From positions 57,568,938-57,632,937 of the forward strand of contig CM072812.1 of assembly GCA_037013495.1 (NCBI GenBank): a stretch of DNA of 64,000 nucleotides, in the 5' to 3' direction. Shown here one piece after another: positions 35,181 through 47,640 of this stretch (its first letter is position 1; each line of letters opens with the position of its first letter). Both the position numbers and the translations under genes were made by a program. Source of the DNA: Hippophae tibetana. Its lineage: Eukaryota > Streptophyta > Magnoliopsida > Rosales > Elaeagnaceae. The notes under the pieces are model-generated. The model ran no database searches. It saw only the letters and a list, made by a program, of their open reading frames with translations, and was not told where the DNA came from.

Positions 35181-36276
35181 CTATTAGAAATAACATGCAT
35201 ATAGTTTTTATGATAAAATAATGTACTCATAAATGCATAATCTGAGTTTTATAAAATAACTATGATTTAGTACTTGTGAAAGCTGTAAATGATAAGCTCA
35301 CGACTTGTAATGAAATGATATTATGATAAATATTATTTGTCCATGATTTTAAGAATATAATAATATGTTATGATGAGTATACTAATAAAATGTATAATTA
35401 TGAGAGAGAAAAAAATTTATTGCAAAGAGCACTTGGGGATCTACTTGTACACAGATGATATATTGAGTACTAGTGCTAACTCCCAACTACACATGTGGGG
35501 AAGTTTCTTTATACAACCATTACAATGACTCAATTGTGCCTACTAATACATAAGTCATATGTGCACTGACTTACTGAGTTGGAAACATAATAATGAACTT
35601 ATAACTTGATATTGAACTTGTATTGTCTTATTGAGTTGGAAACATCATAATGAGCTGAATGTGGACCAAATCTATTGATTATGATGTTTTACCAAGCCAT
35701 TGCCTATCTGAATATTGAGTAGAGCCAACTATCATAAATACATGAGGGTAAGTATTATGATAACTATAAAACATTTATTGAACTTCCAAGTTTGTATAAA
35801 AACTAGTTTATGTAATAAAATTGATTTAATATTAATTTTCTTGCAAATCATCTTGCATGTACTAGACTGATTCTTATAATAAAAATAAAATATATTTTTA
35901 GAATGTATACAATCTTGAAGTGCATTGAAATTGATACGTAAATGTTTATTCCAATACTAGTGAAAATGAATGCACTTTCCATAAACATGAAACTTGTAAA
36001 AATCGGATTTACTTGAACTTGAATGTGGTTTAAACCAATGCTATTAATGTTTTAGAAAAGATATCAAGTACCCACTCACAGTACAAAATCATCGTTGGTT
36101 CTCTACGTGCACTATAGGGTATACTTGCTCAACTCTTTCTAAATAATCATACTTGTGTTAGAACATGAATAACGATATAGCTTACTTATTTAATTCAAAC
36201 GGAAAGACACTCTAACACTTCCAAAATAGGGGTTGCTAATAATTGATTGTTGCATTTTAAATAGTTTTAAGGTACT
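35181..36276. other. Stretch between the two opposed solo LTRs
   Basis: No coding motif. A CAAGTACCCACTCACAGTAC stretch at about 36065 has the style of Tekay/Del-type LTRs. It may be part of one such LTR split by both solo LTR insertions. Confidence 0.35.
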
Positions 36277-38255
36277 TGTTGCGTGTTTTTCAACACACGA
36301 ACTCGTGCAAGCATACACGGTCGCAAGTAATAACATTTATAAGTAAAGATCGATCCCACGAGGATTTGTAACTATAGTTTGTTGATTACTAAAATTATAT
36401 CAATCTGATTTTATTCAAAACGTACGTTGGATGTAGCAAAAATGTAAGAAAATAGTTAAAACAAAATAAAAGAAATCTAGGATTGCAATTTTTCACCAAA
36501 TTAATCAACTCAAATCATTTTATTTTCTTTTGATTTATATTTTTTTTAGTACATTTAATTTGTCAACCGAAAACTTCTATTTTTATTCATACATCTCTTC
36601 CGAGCTCCGTACAAACACACCTCGTCAAATTAATTCACTATATCTCTATGAGAATTAAATTCACCGAAATTCATTACGTTTTAAGTTTTCAAATGGCCAC
36701 ACATACAATAAGGGTATATTCCTATCCTTCATCATACATGTCATTCTATTTACGAGCAATATACACACGAATGCCTCTTCCAAGTTTATTCATGTGCCAC
36801 GGATCGTTTCGATAAAATTCGTAAATAATCAAAAAGCATTAAACACAAAATAGAACGAACAAATCGAACGTCTTATAAATCTATCAAAAATAATTAAAAT
36901 AAAAGCATCATAAATTTAGATCAAATGCAACCCTAGAAAAATTAAATTACTTCATAAAATTAAAATAAAAATTACAACACCTACAGAAAATTAAGATGAA
37001 TAAAAAGGCAAATTAAAACAACACTTAGAACAAATTTTTGGCACACGCAGAACACAACAAAAGCCAAAAAATGGCTTCTGCGTATTCTGCTGTCCAAAAC
37101 CGAGCACCCCAAAAATTACAAACTTACAAAAACTTCTTAAAACTATCATCTTATCTCCTATTTATACCCAAAAATAATACATCTAAAATATTACATTTTT
37201 TATTTTATTTTTAAATAAAACGCGTAATAATTTTTTATCGAAAAATTAAATAACGCGTATCGAAAATTGGATCGAAAAATATTAAACAAATTCACGCGTG
37301 AGACAGGGCGCCGATTCAGCCTTTTTTAATTTCTTTATGCGTGCCACGTGTCAGCGTCTGATTCGCTGAAACGAATTAACGCGGACACGTGGCAGCTTCT
37401 CATTGGGCGCTGGAAACGGCGCCGGCGACAAAAAGGACGGACGAAAACGGCCACATACGGGCGCGATCCTACGCTTTCGCGCTCATCGTAATATGCCACG
37501 TGTCGTTACAAGATTGGCTGACAAATAGAGTGGGACACGTGGCAGCTCCTGATTTGAGGAAGGGATTCAAAAGGAACACGTGGCAGAGTCTGATTGGAGG
37601 AAAATCCGGGCGCACGCTGAGTTCAACGCACGGGATCAGAGGAGCGCGTACGTGGGGGACAGCGGCTGCCACGTCAGAGAAGTGGGTCCCACCTGCACGC
37701 CGGCCTGCGCGGCCGTGGGCCCCACTCGGGCGCCGAGCTGCGTAACAATTCTGCACCAACGCGTTCTGGTCGGGCGTGAATGACACGCGCGGATCTCAGC
37801 CGTTTCTTCTTTGATCAGTCGGTCCACGTGTCGCGCGTGCATGTTGGCGCGTGGTCTTCTCAACTGCGCAGAAATTTAAACTTCAATTAAATGGATTTTG
37901 GCCCACAAATCTATTTCAAATTACATTTTCAACTTTATTTAATTACAGTTTAGCCCTTTTCTAATTTAAATTAAATTTTTAAACTTTTAATAATTAAAAT
38001 TAAGCCCGAATTTAATTTAAATTATATTTTTGACTTTTATAAATTGCAATTAAATACTATTTTATTTGAAATTATATTTTTGGACTCAAATTTGCAATTA
38101 ATTAAGTTTTTCGATACAAATTATTTAATTTTATTAAAATATATAAAAAACCGTAAATACTAATTTATTAAACTAAAATTAACTAAAAACATTGAAAACA
38201 TAGCAATTATAATTAATAAAATAGGTGAAAATAACTATATAAAATACAGTTATCA
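36277..38255 (-). mobile_element. Solo LTR, Athila-like family, minus orientation
   Basis: 1979 bp. Left edge TGTTGCGTG, right edge ...ACAGTTATCA, flanked by perfect GTACT duplications (36272-36276 and 38256-38260). Its ends and R/U5 match 33144-35175 in reverse. The GC-rich U3 (about 37280-37870) holds six CACGTG sites. The open frames there on both strands follow the GC content and are not called genes. Confidence 0.92.
37345..37597 (-). promoter_or_regulatory. Array of five ERSE-like CCAAT-N9-CACGTG modules
   Basis: Each module is 21 bp on the minus (LTR sense) strand. 37577-37597 and 37386-37406 read CCAAT-N9-CCACGTG. 37497-37517 reads CCAAT-N9-ACACGTG. 37345-37365 and 37536-37556 keep the CACGTG half and spacing but have CGAAT and CAAAT. 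A sixth CACGTG (37825-37830) has no CCAAT partner. Flanks such as CAGACTCTG/CAGACGCTG/CAGGAGCTG are also similar, so the modules look like decayed copies of one unit. Confidence 0.7.
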
Positions 38256-38260
38256 GTACT

Positions 38261-39499
38261 CCTAAACATATCCTTGTAATTTCAAATATAACTTTACATT
38301 GAAATGTCTAAATTTATTTATATAAAAAGTACAAAAATTACACATTTCAGTCTTTGATATAAGATATCACACAGTCAAATATCATAAGAAAAACCCTTTC
38401 AATTCATAAAATATAGATTAGTTTCAAAATAGATTTTTTAGCATAATTTTGACATAACATAACATACCTTTACTTAATCTGTATAAATTTGTCTAGAAAA
38501 CTAGGAATAACAAGCCATAAAATCCATATTAAACTAGACATCCTAAGATTTAGAAAAAATACATAAATAATCAAAATAAAGTTAGTGAAACTATTTCAAA
38601 TAATAAAATTATGGATTGGGTTCCAAATAGTTTTTCTAGCACCAATTTTACTTGACATATCTTTGGTTAAATGGGATAACATTTTCTCAATATTTGAAAC
38701 AACAAACCAAAAAATTTTCCTTAAAGTAGACACGTCAAGCTGTAAAAAAAGATATAATTTACTGAATTCCAAACTGTATAACCATTTCAAATAGTAAACA
38801 TGTCGAGAGTTCTTCTAGATTGACTTTCATTGAACCACCTCCAGTTAAGTGTGTATACCTTTGGTAAAGACCTTGAAATAAATACCATAAAAATGATTTT
38901 TAAATAGACATTTATACCTTTTTAAGGATATATGAAACAAACTCTAATTATTCCTGAATTTTTCGCAACCTCCATTTGAATTTACTGTAAAAACAATTAC
39001 CTTACTATGCTTTAATTTATAATTTCTATCTTCTTCCACTTCTTCTTTCTTTCCTTTTCCCCTACTCTTTTTATTTTTATTATTATTTATTTTCAGCTAA
39101 TTTCATGCTAAGCTTCTTAGAGAATCTTTCACTAACAAGATAAGTAAGAAAAGGTGAGTAAGATATGTGAGCACAAATTTCCTTGTCTATTTTTTTTAAT
39201 AGTCATAAGGACATGTGTTCTCATAAGATTAAGAGTGTGACAACTCATGCTTTAAAAAATTAAGTGAAAGACCAAAATACCCTTGTCTTGTAATTTGAAA
39301 ATCTATAAGAGTTAGGGCATTTTGGATTGTTCAAAAGTTAAAGAAATTAATTTAACCATTTTGATTTATTATAACATATGTACATCATATTAATTAAACT
39401 CACAAATTTATTCTTCTACACATTGAAGGTAAAATCATAAAAATTTGAAAGTATAACTTTGGCTAAAGTTTTATTTCTTGTAAGGAATGGAAGGTTACA
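38261..39499 (-). repeat. Probable Tekay/Del-like 3' LTR, part
   Basis: In minus sense the pol tail reads ...FEDEILKR and is followed by a purine tract and TGTAACCTTCC, a normal LTR start at 39499. The other LTR end is not identified. The sequences at 35181-36276 and perhaps 32900-33138 may continue it beyond the solo LTR insertions. Confidence 0.45.
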
Positions 39500-39515
39500 A
39501 TTCTCCACCCTTTTA

Positions 39516-40880
39516 AGAATTTCATCCTCGAAATTGACATACCTTAGTTAATTAAATTAGGGTATTGTGTGCATATTTGTTCTTTAGGCTCCCAAGTTGA
39601 CTCTTCTTTTGTGTGGTTTCAACACAATAACTTCACCAAGGGAATGATTTTGTTTTGCAACATTTTTTGTCTACGATCAAGTACTTCAATTGATTTTTTT
39701 CATAGATAAAATTTCCATTTCCTTGGATTGGTTGGGTTTCTATGATATGGGACAAATTTGAGACATATCCTCAAAGTGTAATAATATAATTAAAATACAT
39801 TTTGGATGCAAGAAAGTTTAGGTGGTGATGCTAAATAATATGCCATGGGTCCAATTTTCTCTGTGATCATGTAAGTACCAATATAGCATGGGCTAAACTT
39901 GCCAAGTCTCCCAAATCAACCCCTTTCCATGGTGATAGCTTTAAGAAGACTATATTTTTAACTTCATAATCATCTCCTTAATATTATTATCTACATAGCT
40001 CTTTTGTTGATCTTGGGCTATTTTCATTTTTTTCTTTAATACTTGAATATTTTCAATGAGCATTTGTACGTACTATGTTCCTAAAATCTTTCTTTCACCT
40101 ATTTCATCCCAACATATTGGTGTTGTACACTTTCTTCCCGATAATGCTTAATATGGGGCCATCTCAATGCTTGAATGGTAGTTATTGTTGTAGGAAAACT
40201 CCATTAATGATAAGTGATCATACCAATACCCTTAAATTTCAAAACACAAGAACATAACATCAATTCAAGGGTTTGAATTATATGTTGTAACTGTCCATCT
40301 GTTTGAGGATAAAAAACAGAACTAAAATTAACTTTAGTCCCATAGTATCTTGTAATTTAAACAAAAATTGAGAAGTAAATCTTAAATATATATTGGAAAT
40401 AATAGAAATTAGAGCTCTATGTAATCTCACAATTTGTTTTACATAAATTTTAGCAAGTTTAACCAATAGAAATGTCTATTTAACATGCAAAAAATGTACA
40501 GGTTTGGTTAAAAGATTAATAATTACCCATATCCCATAATGGCCATGTTGGATACGAGGAAGACTATATAGAAGTTATTTTATGTGTTCCCATTTCCATT
40601 TTGGAATAGGAAGTGGCTAAAACGGTCTAATGGGTTAATAAGCACCACATTACAAATTCTACAATTTCTCATTTCATTCCATGCCACATGTAATGTTACT
40701 TTAGAGTTCGATAAATCTTAGTACAACCTTGATGCACTATATGCTTCTTCTAATATCTCCTTTTAAGACTTTCATCATTTGGTACACAAAACCAATTGTT
40801 AAAAGTCATAGTTTCATCATCCCGAATTGAAAAATCAGGTTGGTGTCCACTTTTTATTTCACCCCTCAATTTCATAAAAA
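39516..40880 (-). pseudogene. Tekay/Del-like integrase remnant
   Basis: A PLPIPKWKWEH block (about 40625-40590) and a HYGIWVI block (about 40545-40525) mark the start of the integrase core. The tail ends at the EDEIL motif near 39530. Many stops. It follows the RNase H domain in the order usual for Gypsy elements. Confidence 0.7.
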
Positions 40881-40887
40881 AGGAGTC

Positions 40888-41586
40888 TTATGGTTGAAAT
40901 TCATGAATTCTATCAATCAAAATAGGTCTCACGTTCAATTTTCTTAACTCCACAAGTAGTGAATGATGGACCGTTGCTAATGAACTTGTCAATTTCTTGT
41001 TGATAGTGTCAGCTACTACATTGGCCTTTCCTAGGTGGTAGTTAATAACACAATTATAATCTTTGATTAATTCCAACCATCTTCTTTGTCTCAAATTAAG
41101 TTCCCTTTGAGTTAATAAGTATTTTAAACTCTTGTGATCCATGAACATTTGACATTTTTCACCATATAAAAAATGTCTCCACATTTTTAAGGCAAAAACC
41201 AATGTTGCTAATTCCAAATCATAGGTTGGATAACTCAGTTCATGTTTCATGAACTGCCTAAAAGCATAAGCAATAACTTTACCATCTTGCATTAACACAC
41301 AACCTAAACCTTGATGAGAAGCATCACTATATACCACAAATCCTTCATCACTAGAAAGAAGTGTAAGCACAAGTATACAAATCAATAGTCTCTTAAGCTC
41401 TTGAAAACTTTTCTGGCATTTACTTGACCAATCAAATTTTGCATTTTTCCTAGTAAGATGAGGGAAAGTTAATGCAACTTTGGAAAAATCTTTAACAAAG
41501 CTACAATAGTATCCGAATAACCTAAGAAAACTCCATATCTCTGTTACATTTTTAGGTCTTTTCCAATTTAAGATTGCTTTCACCAT
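40888..41586 (-). pseudogene. Gypsy RT thumb and RNase H domain (Tekay/Del type)
   Basis: A 232-codon open frame, the longest Gypsy piece here. It begins in the RT thumb ([24 protein letters not shown]), then RNase H with [42 protein letters not shown] (M-DHKSL here), [15 protein letters not shown] and [11 protein letters not shown]. These are the acidic catalytic positions and linker motifs of the family. It is cut off from the rest of RT by a stop and frameshift near 41590, so it is a fragment of a polyprotein rather than a gene. Confidence 0.9.
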
Positions 41587-42290
41587 TTGTGGATCAACAT
41601 ATATATGCCTTCACTTGAAATAACATGTTAAAAAAACTACACTATGAAGCCAAAAGTACCACTTACTAAATTTTACGTATAATTGCTTTTGTCTTAAAAT
41701 TTCTAAAATAGTTCAGAGGTGTTCTTTATGTTTCCTCTCATTATACATGATTCCTTAAATCTATGAATGCAATTGGAGCATTTTTAAGTCCAAATGGCAT
41801 AACAAGAAACTCATAATGCTCTTAACGAGTTCTAAATACAACATTTGGTACATCAGAATCCATGATGCAATGCTAGTGATATTTTGACCTTATATTAACT
41901 TTAGAAAATACCTTTGCACCTTTCAATTTGATCAAATAAATCATTTATACAAGGTAAAGGATACTTTTTACATGCAATCACTTTATTAAGTTTCCTAAAA
42001 TCAATACACAATCTCATGGTGTATCCTTTTACTTGACAAAGAGAACTGGAGCATCCTAATTTGATATACTAGGGCTAATGAAACCTTTATCAACCCATTC
42101 TTATAACTCAGTGTTCAACTCTTTAACTCTATCAGGGACATACTAAATGGGGCTTATGGTATTAGGGCCTTGCCTCGTATTTGTGGATGGTGAGCTCAAC
42201 CTCATGATTAGGTGATAACCCCAAAAGGTCATCTGGAAAGACAATTGGAAATTCATGAACTACTGTAATATCTTCCAACTTCCTTTCACT
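41587..42290 (-). pseudogene. Tekay/Del-like reverse transcriptase, N-terminal half
   Basis: Frames on the minus strand give HEFPIVFPDDLLGL (about 42255-42215), [13 protein letters not shown] (about 42020-41980), [13 protein letters not shown] (about 41970-41930) and EHYEFLVMPFGL-NAP (about 41820-41775). The Y-x-D-D box should lie near 41700 but was not recognised. Stops and shifts throughout. Confidence 0.75.
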
Positions 42291-43010
42291 CACTCGAGTA
42301 ATAATGTAATATGCAAAATAAGTTGTGCAACTCTTAGCATTTTCTAAATACTAATTACAGATACTAAGAAATTTGGAATGAATTTAACTTTTTCCAAGAA
42401 AGGTTATTTCTGATTTTTATTCTCCAATAAGGTTGTGAGAACATGGGCTAGTTCATGGATAAGATCTTCTATCTCTAATACATTATTTTGGATAGGAGTA
42501 ACATTTTCAACATAGGGTAAATATGGTACTTAATTGGGTGTTATGCCACCTTAAGTGGGTTAGCATGCACTAGAGATGCATGTACATTTTCTTCTGCTAC
42601 TAACTATACATAAGTGTCTATGTCAATGTCATCTCTCTGGATAATAGTTGGTTTATCATGTAGAAATATCTTAGGATGTGTACGACCTTGGACACATGAA
42701 GGAATACTTCTATCTAAACTAGGATTTTCAAAAGAGAAAATAAACATTAGCAGTAGATTGCCATCAAATCTAGTGTCTAACTATGTATGACAGACTTGAC
42801 CTACTCTACTACAAAATTGTCAGGACCCGTCCTAGCTCAATGTTAAAGCATATGACACGTCTAATGGATCATGATAACAAGCATCATGAGATGACACTAG
42901 TTTAACATGAAAAATTCATGTAAGAATTTTAAAAACTTTTGGGTAGCATCTCCTCTAATTATTGAACTATCCTCCTTGCTATAAAATGATAACAATTCTA
43001 AAAAATCTTT
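42291..43010. other. Unassigned stretch, possibly Gypsy gag/protease remnant
   Basis: Lies where gag and protease of the Tekay-like element should be, but no protease or zinc-knuckle motif was recognised. A CAGGACCCGTCC sequence at about 42830 resembles LTR starts of some Gypsy elements. Not resolved. Confidence 0.3.
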
Positions 43011-43862
43011 TTCCAAAAATTGATTTTGTTTTTATTCAAGATTTTATATTAACGATGTTAGAGAGAAATATATTATTTTTTATTACAAACTTATATCTGA
43101 AAATTAGATTTTAAGGTTTAATTATTCGGTTTGATTTAGAGTAGTATTCTTTTATTTATTGGTATAATTGCCCGATAGTTAGAGTAAAGCTTTATTTCAA
43201 AAAATATTTATAAGAACTATTATTCGAAAATGTATTGATATCATACTTCACTAATGGTTTTAAAACTTGAAAGGTAGTACTCGGATAATTAAATTCTTAG
43301 GTTTAATTTAGACACCTTGAATAAAGTCTAATTAATTAACTCCGCCTAAAACTGTGATTAGATGATTTGTTATTTTTGTAGAAATAAAGCTAAAATTTAA
43401 TACTTAATTAAATATTAGTTAACTAATATTAAAAAAAAATTGGGCCCTACCTAAGGACACTTTCATACCAAAAGGAGAAAATCAACAAATATCAATTTAT
43501 ATCTTCAATAACCTAAATAATATGAGCAAGCATAATTAATTTAATTATTATATCCTTAAATACTCTATTATTATTAATGATAAAAATTTACATTATTGTT
43601 TATTGATTCTATATCTATGTTTTTTTTTGTTATTAGATTAGGAAACATAAAAACCAAAATATCGGTACAAGATGTTTAGGATTTAATTTCGTTTCTAAAA
43701 ATTTGAGTAATAAATTCAAAACCACATATAATTCTTCCTTAGATCGACTTTGGAAATATATTTGTCATTTTCTATAAAATGATTCGTGCACTTGTGAGAG
43801 TTTTACAAATATAAAACCAAAGTATCTGCAAGATCGGCATTACATGTCGATCTTGACTCATC
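43011..43862 (+). mobile_element. LTR family A, 3' half, plus orientation
   Basis: Matches the reverse complement of about 45730-44861 with more divergence than the solo copies, ending ...GACTCATCA. It abuts the Copia RT fragment directly at 43863. The 5' half is missing. Opposite in orientation to the solo LTR 1 kb to the right. Confidence 0.8.
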
Positions 43863-44860
43863 AAGCTCACCCATAATAGACATTTAAAATTCACTAGTCA
43901 TTATGTTCACAAAATCATTAAGAGAATTGAATCTTGAGCCGAAAACTATTTTATTGACATATATTTGAGCTATGAATATATTTTCTTTGGTCCTTTTAAT
44001 AAAAATAGTCTTATCAACCTCCCTTTGAACAAATCCCTTGGTCAAAAAATAAGTTGTAAGTCTCTTATATCAAGCTCTAGGGCCTTGTTTCAAACCATAT
44101 ATAAAAGGCCTTATTGAGTTTATAAACATGATTGGAAAATTATGGGTCAATGAAACCTTTTGGTTGTTCAACATAGAATTCTTTACTAAGTAATCTATTT
44201 AAGAAGGAAGACTTTACATCCATTTAAAAAAGTTTGAATTTTATAAAGCATGTAATGGCAAGTAAAATCCCAATTGATTATAACGTATTTATAGGAGCAA
44301 ATGTTTCATGAAAATAAATTCTTTCAACTTGTTTATATCCTTGTGCAACTAGTCTACCCTTGTTTCTAACCACAACATCATGTTCATCAGATTTATTTTT
44401 AAACACCTATTTAATTCCTATGAAGTTTTTATCTTTAGATCTAGGTACTAAAGTCCAAACATCATCCTTAGTGAATTGAGATAGCTCATCCTACATAACA
44501 TTTATCTAGAATTCATCTTTTAAAACTTTATTAACATTTTTTGTTTCTACTTGATAAACATAATAAAGATGAGTTATGTCACTTATATGTCTCCTTCTAA
44601 TCGCCACGCTTGCATTTGGATCACCAATGATGTTTTCAGATAGGTGTTTTTTGGTAGTACATGTTGGCATCTGAGTTTGAGTGTTGAGTATGGTGACCTC
44701 ATCATCCAAGGCTAACCCTTCTTCTAGCTCATTATCTACCTTTTCAGTGTTAAGAATTTCACCAATCTATTCCCTAATTGGCAAGCTTATGCTTAAAGTT
44801 TCAACTTTATCATCACTAGAGTACTAGTACCTCCATCATCTATAATGACATTGATGGACT
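43863..44860 (-). pseudogene. Copia RT N-terminal part and linker
   Basis: Minus-strand frames show KNKGRLVAQGY-Q (about 44365-44325), ETFAPI (about 44300), MDVKSSFLN (about 44220), EFYVEQPKGFIDP (about 44185-44145) and VYKLNKAFY (about 44120). These are the ordered RT motifs of plant Copia elements. The open frame 44709-44506 before it is the Ser/Thr-rich integrase-RT linker. Many stops; the Y-x-D-D box is not present before the truncation. Confidence 0.8.
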
Positions 44861-46163
44861 TGATGAGCGAAAACCGGTATCGCCGATTCTTGCCAATACT
44901 TTAGTTTTAATATTTATAAAACTCTCGCAAGTGCACGAATCATTTCGTAGAAAATGATAAGTATACTCCCAAGGTCGATCTAAGGAAGTAATGTGTGTGG
45001 TTTTTAATTTATTATTCAAACTTCTAAAAACGAAATTAAATCCTAAACATCCTGTCACGATATTTTGGGGTTTTGTGTTTTTAATCTAATTACATAAAAT
45101 TAAACATAGATTCAATAAACATTCATGCAAATGTTATCATTTATAATGGCGGAGTATTTATGGATATAATAACTAAGTTAATTATGCTTGCTCATATTAT
45201 CTAGGTTATTAAAGATATGAATTGATATTTATTGATTCTCCCTTTTTTGTATGAATACCACCTTTGGTGGGGTTAGATATTCTTTGTTAACTAAACAAAT
45301 CAATTAACACCTATGGGTGGGGTTGATAACTAATATGCTTAATTAAATTAATTCCTTTTTCTAAGAGATTGAAAATGAACCATTTAAATGCCACCTTTGG
45401 TGGGGTTAGACAGTTTAAACTTTATTCAAGGTGTCCAAATTAAACCCAAGAATTTAGTTATCCGAGTACTAACTTTCAAGTTTTAAAACCACTACCGAAA
45501 ACATGTCGTCAATACATTTTCAGATAATAATTCTTATAAAAACTTTTGAAATAGAGCTTCACTCTAACTACCGGGCGATTGTACCATCAAATAAAAGAGC
45601 ACTACTCTAAATCAGATCGGATAACTAAACCTTAAAATCTAATTTTCAGGTTTAAGTTTGTAATGAAAAATAATATATTTCTCTCTAACATTCTTAATAT
45701 AAAATCATGAATAAAAATAAAATCAATTCATTTTAGAGATTTTTACCTATTTAATATTTCGCAAGCATAACAACGTTATTATTACATCATGTTTACTAAA
45801 TAGCCAGCACAGTTAAATTTAACCACAGACAAATTAAATATAACATGTAAGAATAAAGCATAAAAATAACTGTAAAGAAAATAAAATCCTTACAGAACTT
45901 CGACGCTATTCCCGTTGCTGGAAAAACTCCAAGCGGAATTTGCACTCCCATTTATTGAATCAAAAAGCTAAAATATTACAAAAACATAACTAGTTCTTCC
46001 CTAAAAAGGGAAGAACTCTAAAACTAAGAGAAATTAACTAAGAAAAGCTAAAAACTAAGAAAACATAAGAAAAACTAAAGAATCCTAAAAATTTAAGAAA
46101 AGAGAGAAAAGAATTTATTTAGAGGTGTTTTTAGGTGTGTTTTGAAGGTGAAGGGAAGGGGGG

Positions 46164-46269
46164 TATTTATAGGTGAGGATGGAGAGAAAAAGTAGAGAAA
46201 AAAATGTTAAAAAAATGTAAAAACGCGGATTAGTGATTGCTGACGTCATTTGATGACGTCAGCATGACG
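46164..46269 (-). promoter_or_regulatory. Family A LTR promoter: TGACG/TGACGTCA cluster and TATA
   Basis: TGACGTCA at 46241-46248 and 46254-46261 plus a TGACG half site at 46265-46269. TATAAATA is at 46164-46171, about 70 bp downstream in LTR sense. Layout as in the copies at 5594 and 22922. Confidence 0.6.
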
Positions 46270-46292
46270 GGGGGCGGCTGCACAGTACCGAG

Positions 46293-46364
46293 GCTGCACA
46301 GTGCAGCGCGGATGAACAGTGCAGCGTGGATGAACAGTGCAACGCGGATGAACAGTTCCGCGCG
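46293..46364. repeat. 18-bp GC-rich tandem repeat in family A LTR
   Basis: Units GATGAACAGTGCAGCGYG start at 46311, 46329 and 46347, with a partial unit before. Absent from the other family A copies, which have different GC-rich sequence at this place. Confidence 0.85.
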
Positions 46365-46723
46365 CAGCTTGGGGCGGAGCTGGGCGCTGGGGCGCGGCGG
46401 CCGGGCGGCGCGGCGGCGCGATTTTTTCCTTTATGACATTTTTGTCCTTTTTGACCCATTTTGTCCAATTTTTCCATATTTGTTGACCTTTCCCCATTTA
46501 TTTATTAATATATTTGTGATGTATTGCTTCCAGTATTCCTCTTTGAGTTTTTAAGTTGCGTTTTTAAGCCAAAATACCTAAAAAACAATAAAAATACCCG
46601 TGATTCCGAAAAAAACGAATTTATATAAATATATGATAAAACATATAAATATATATATTTTTAATCAATTAATGTGCATAAAATCATGGTTATTTTAGTG
46701 CTTTTTGAGCACTCATCAGGACT

Positions 46724-47640
46724 CCATCACAGTATTATTTATTAGGTTGAACAATATAAAGGCACAACTTGTTAATGAGTAACCTAGAAAGATACCTTCA
46801 TCACTTATAGAGTCAAATATTCCTCGATTCTCATGATCTCTAAGGATGTAAAATTTACTTCCAAACACGTTTAGATGTTTAAGATTAGGTTTCTTGCCTT
46901 TCTATAACACATAAGGAGTTTGGTTTGTACATGGATGTAGGTAGACACGATTTACTGTATAGCATGAAGTACTTATTGTCTCAGCCCAAAACTTTTTGGA
47001 AATGTCTTTAGCATGTAGTAGGACTCTTGATATCTTTTACAACACCCAATTCTTCCTTTCAACTATCTCATTTTGTTGTGGGGGTAATTAGTATTGAGAA
47101 CTTATGAGCTATGCCATATTGTTTGTAGTATTCGACATATCTTGCCACCCAAACTCTCAGTTCTCATAGGACCCATGAGGTCAATGTGAATTAACTCAAG
47201 TGTTCTGCTTATATTAACTCCTCTAATTTTCTTATAAGAAGAAAGAGTTAGTTTTTCAAGTTGGCATGGTCCACAAAAAGGTGTTTTTAGTTTCAAAAAG
47301 TGTAGGTAAACCATGCATAATTTCCTTTTTGCTCAAGTTAACATGATCTTTAAAATTGATATGTCTCATCTTTTAATGTCACAGTGAAATAGAGTCATTA
47401 GCTAAATTACAAGTAGTAGTAATAGGGCCTATATCAATGTAGTAGCAATTATTTCAAAACCTAGTTCCTTTAACCACATATTCACCTTTTAGATATGTTA
47501 TTATATAATGATTATTGGTTTATTATACACTATAGTTTTTGTCACATTGACTAATGCTTATTAGGTTATCTTTAAGTCCATCAACATGGAATACATCATC
47601 TAACCTAGCCATATCATCAATTTGAATTGTATTTTTTTTT
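46724..47640 (-). pseudogene. Copia integrase remnant
   Basis: The open frame 47314-47102 holds the pre-integrase/zinc part and start of the core: FCGPCQLEKLT, then LELIHIDLMGPMRTESLGGK. Left of it, worn frames (ERKNWVL, QNEIVERKN-like) reach the solo LTR at 46723. Integrase would insert the element DNA; this copy is broken. Confidence 0.75.

Larger units (their letters stand above)
44861..46718 (-). mobile_element. Solo LTR, family A (most complete copy)
   Basis: 1858 bp, TGATGAG...CTCATCA, flanked by perfect GGACT duplications (44856-44860 and 46719-46723). In LTR sense (minus): TGACGTCA at 46254-46261 and 46241-46248, a TATA box (TATAAATA, 46164-46171), AATAAATGGG near 45950, and a GC-rich block with an 18-bp tandem repeat. 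Open frames on both strands in the GC-rich block are not supported as genes. Confidence 0.93.

Noticed and set aside
37389-37786. Open frames of 67-118 codons on both strands in the GC-rich part of the solo LTR
   Set aside because: They follow GC-rich U3 sequence with few stops, are open on both strands, and have no protein features.
40888-41586. 232-codon frame as a host gene
   Set aside because: It is an RT thumb/RNase H fragment of a Gypsy polyprotein with neighbouring RT and integrase pieces in the same orientation.
46237-46554. 105-codon frame with MNSA-type repeat
   Set aside because: Produced by the 18-bp tandem repeat in the family A LTR; not conserved in other copies.
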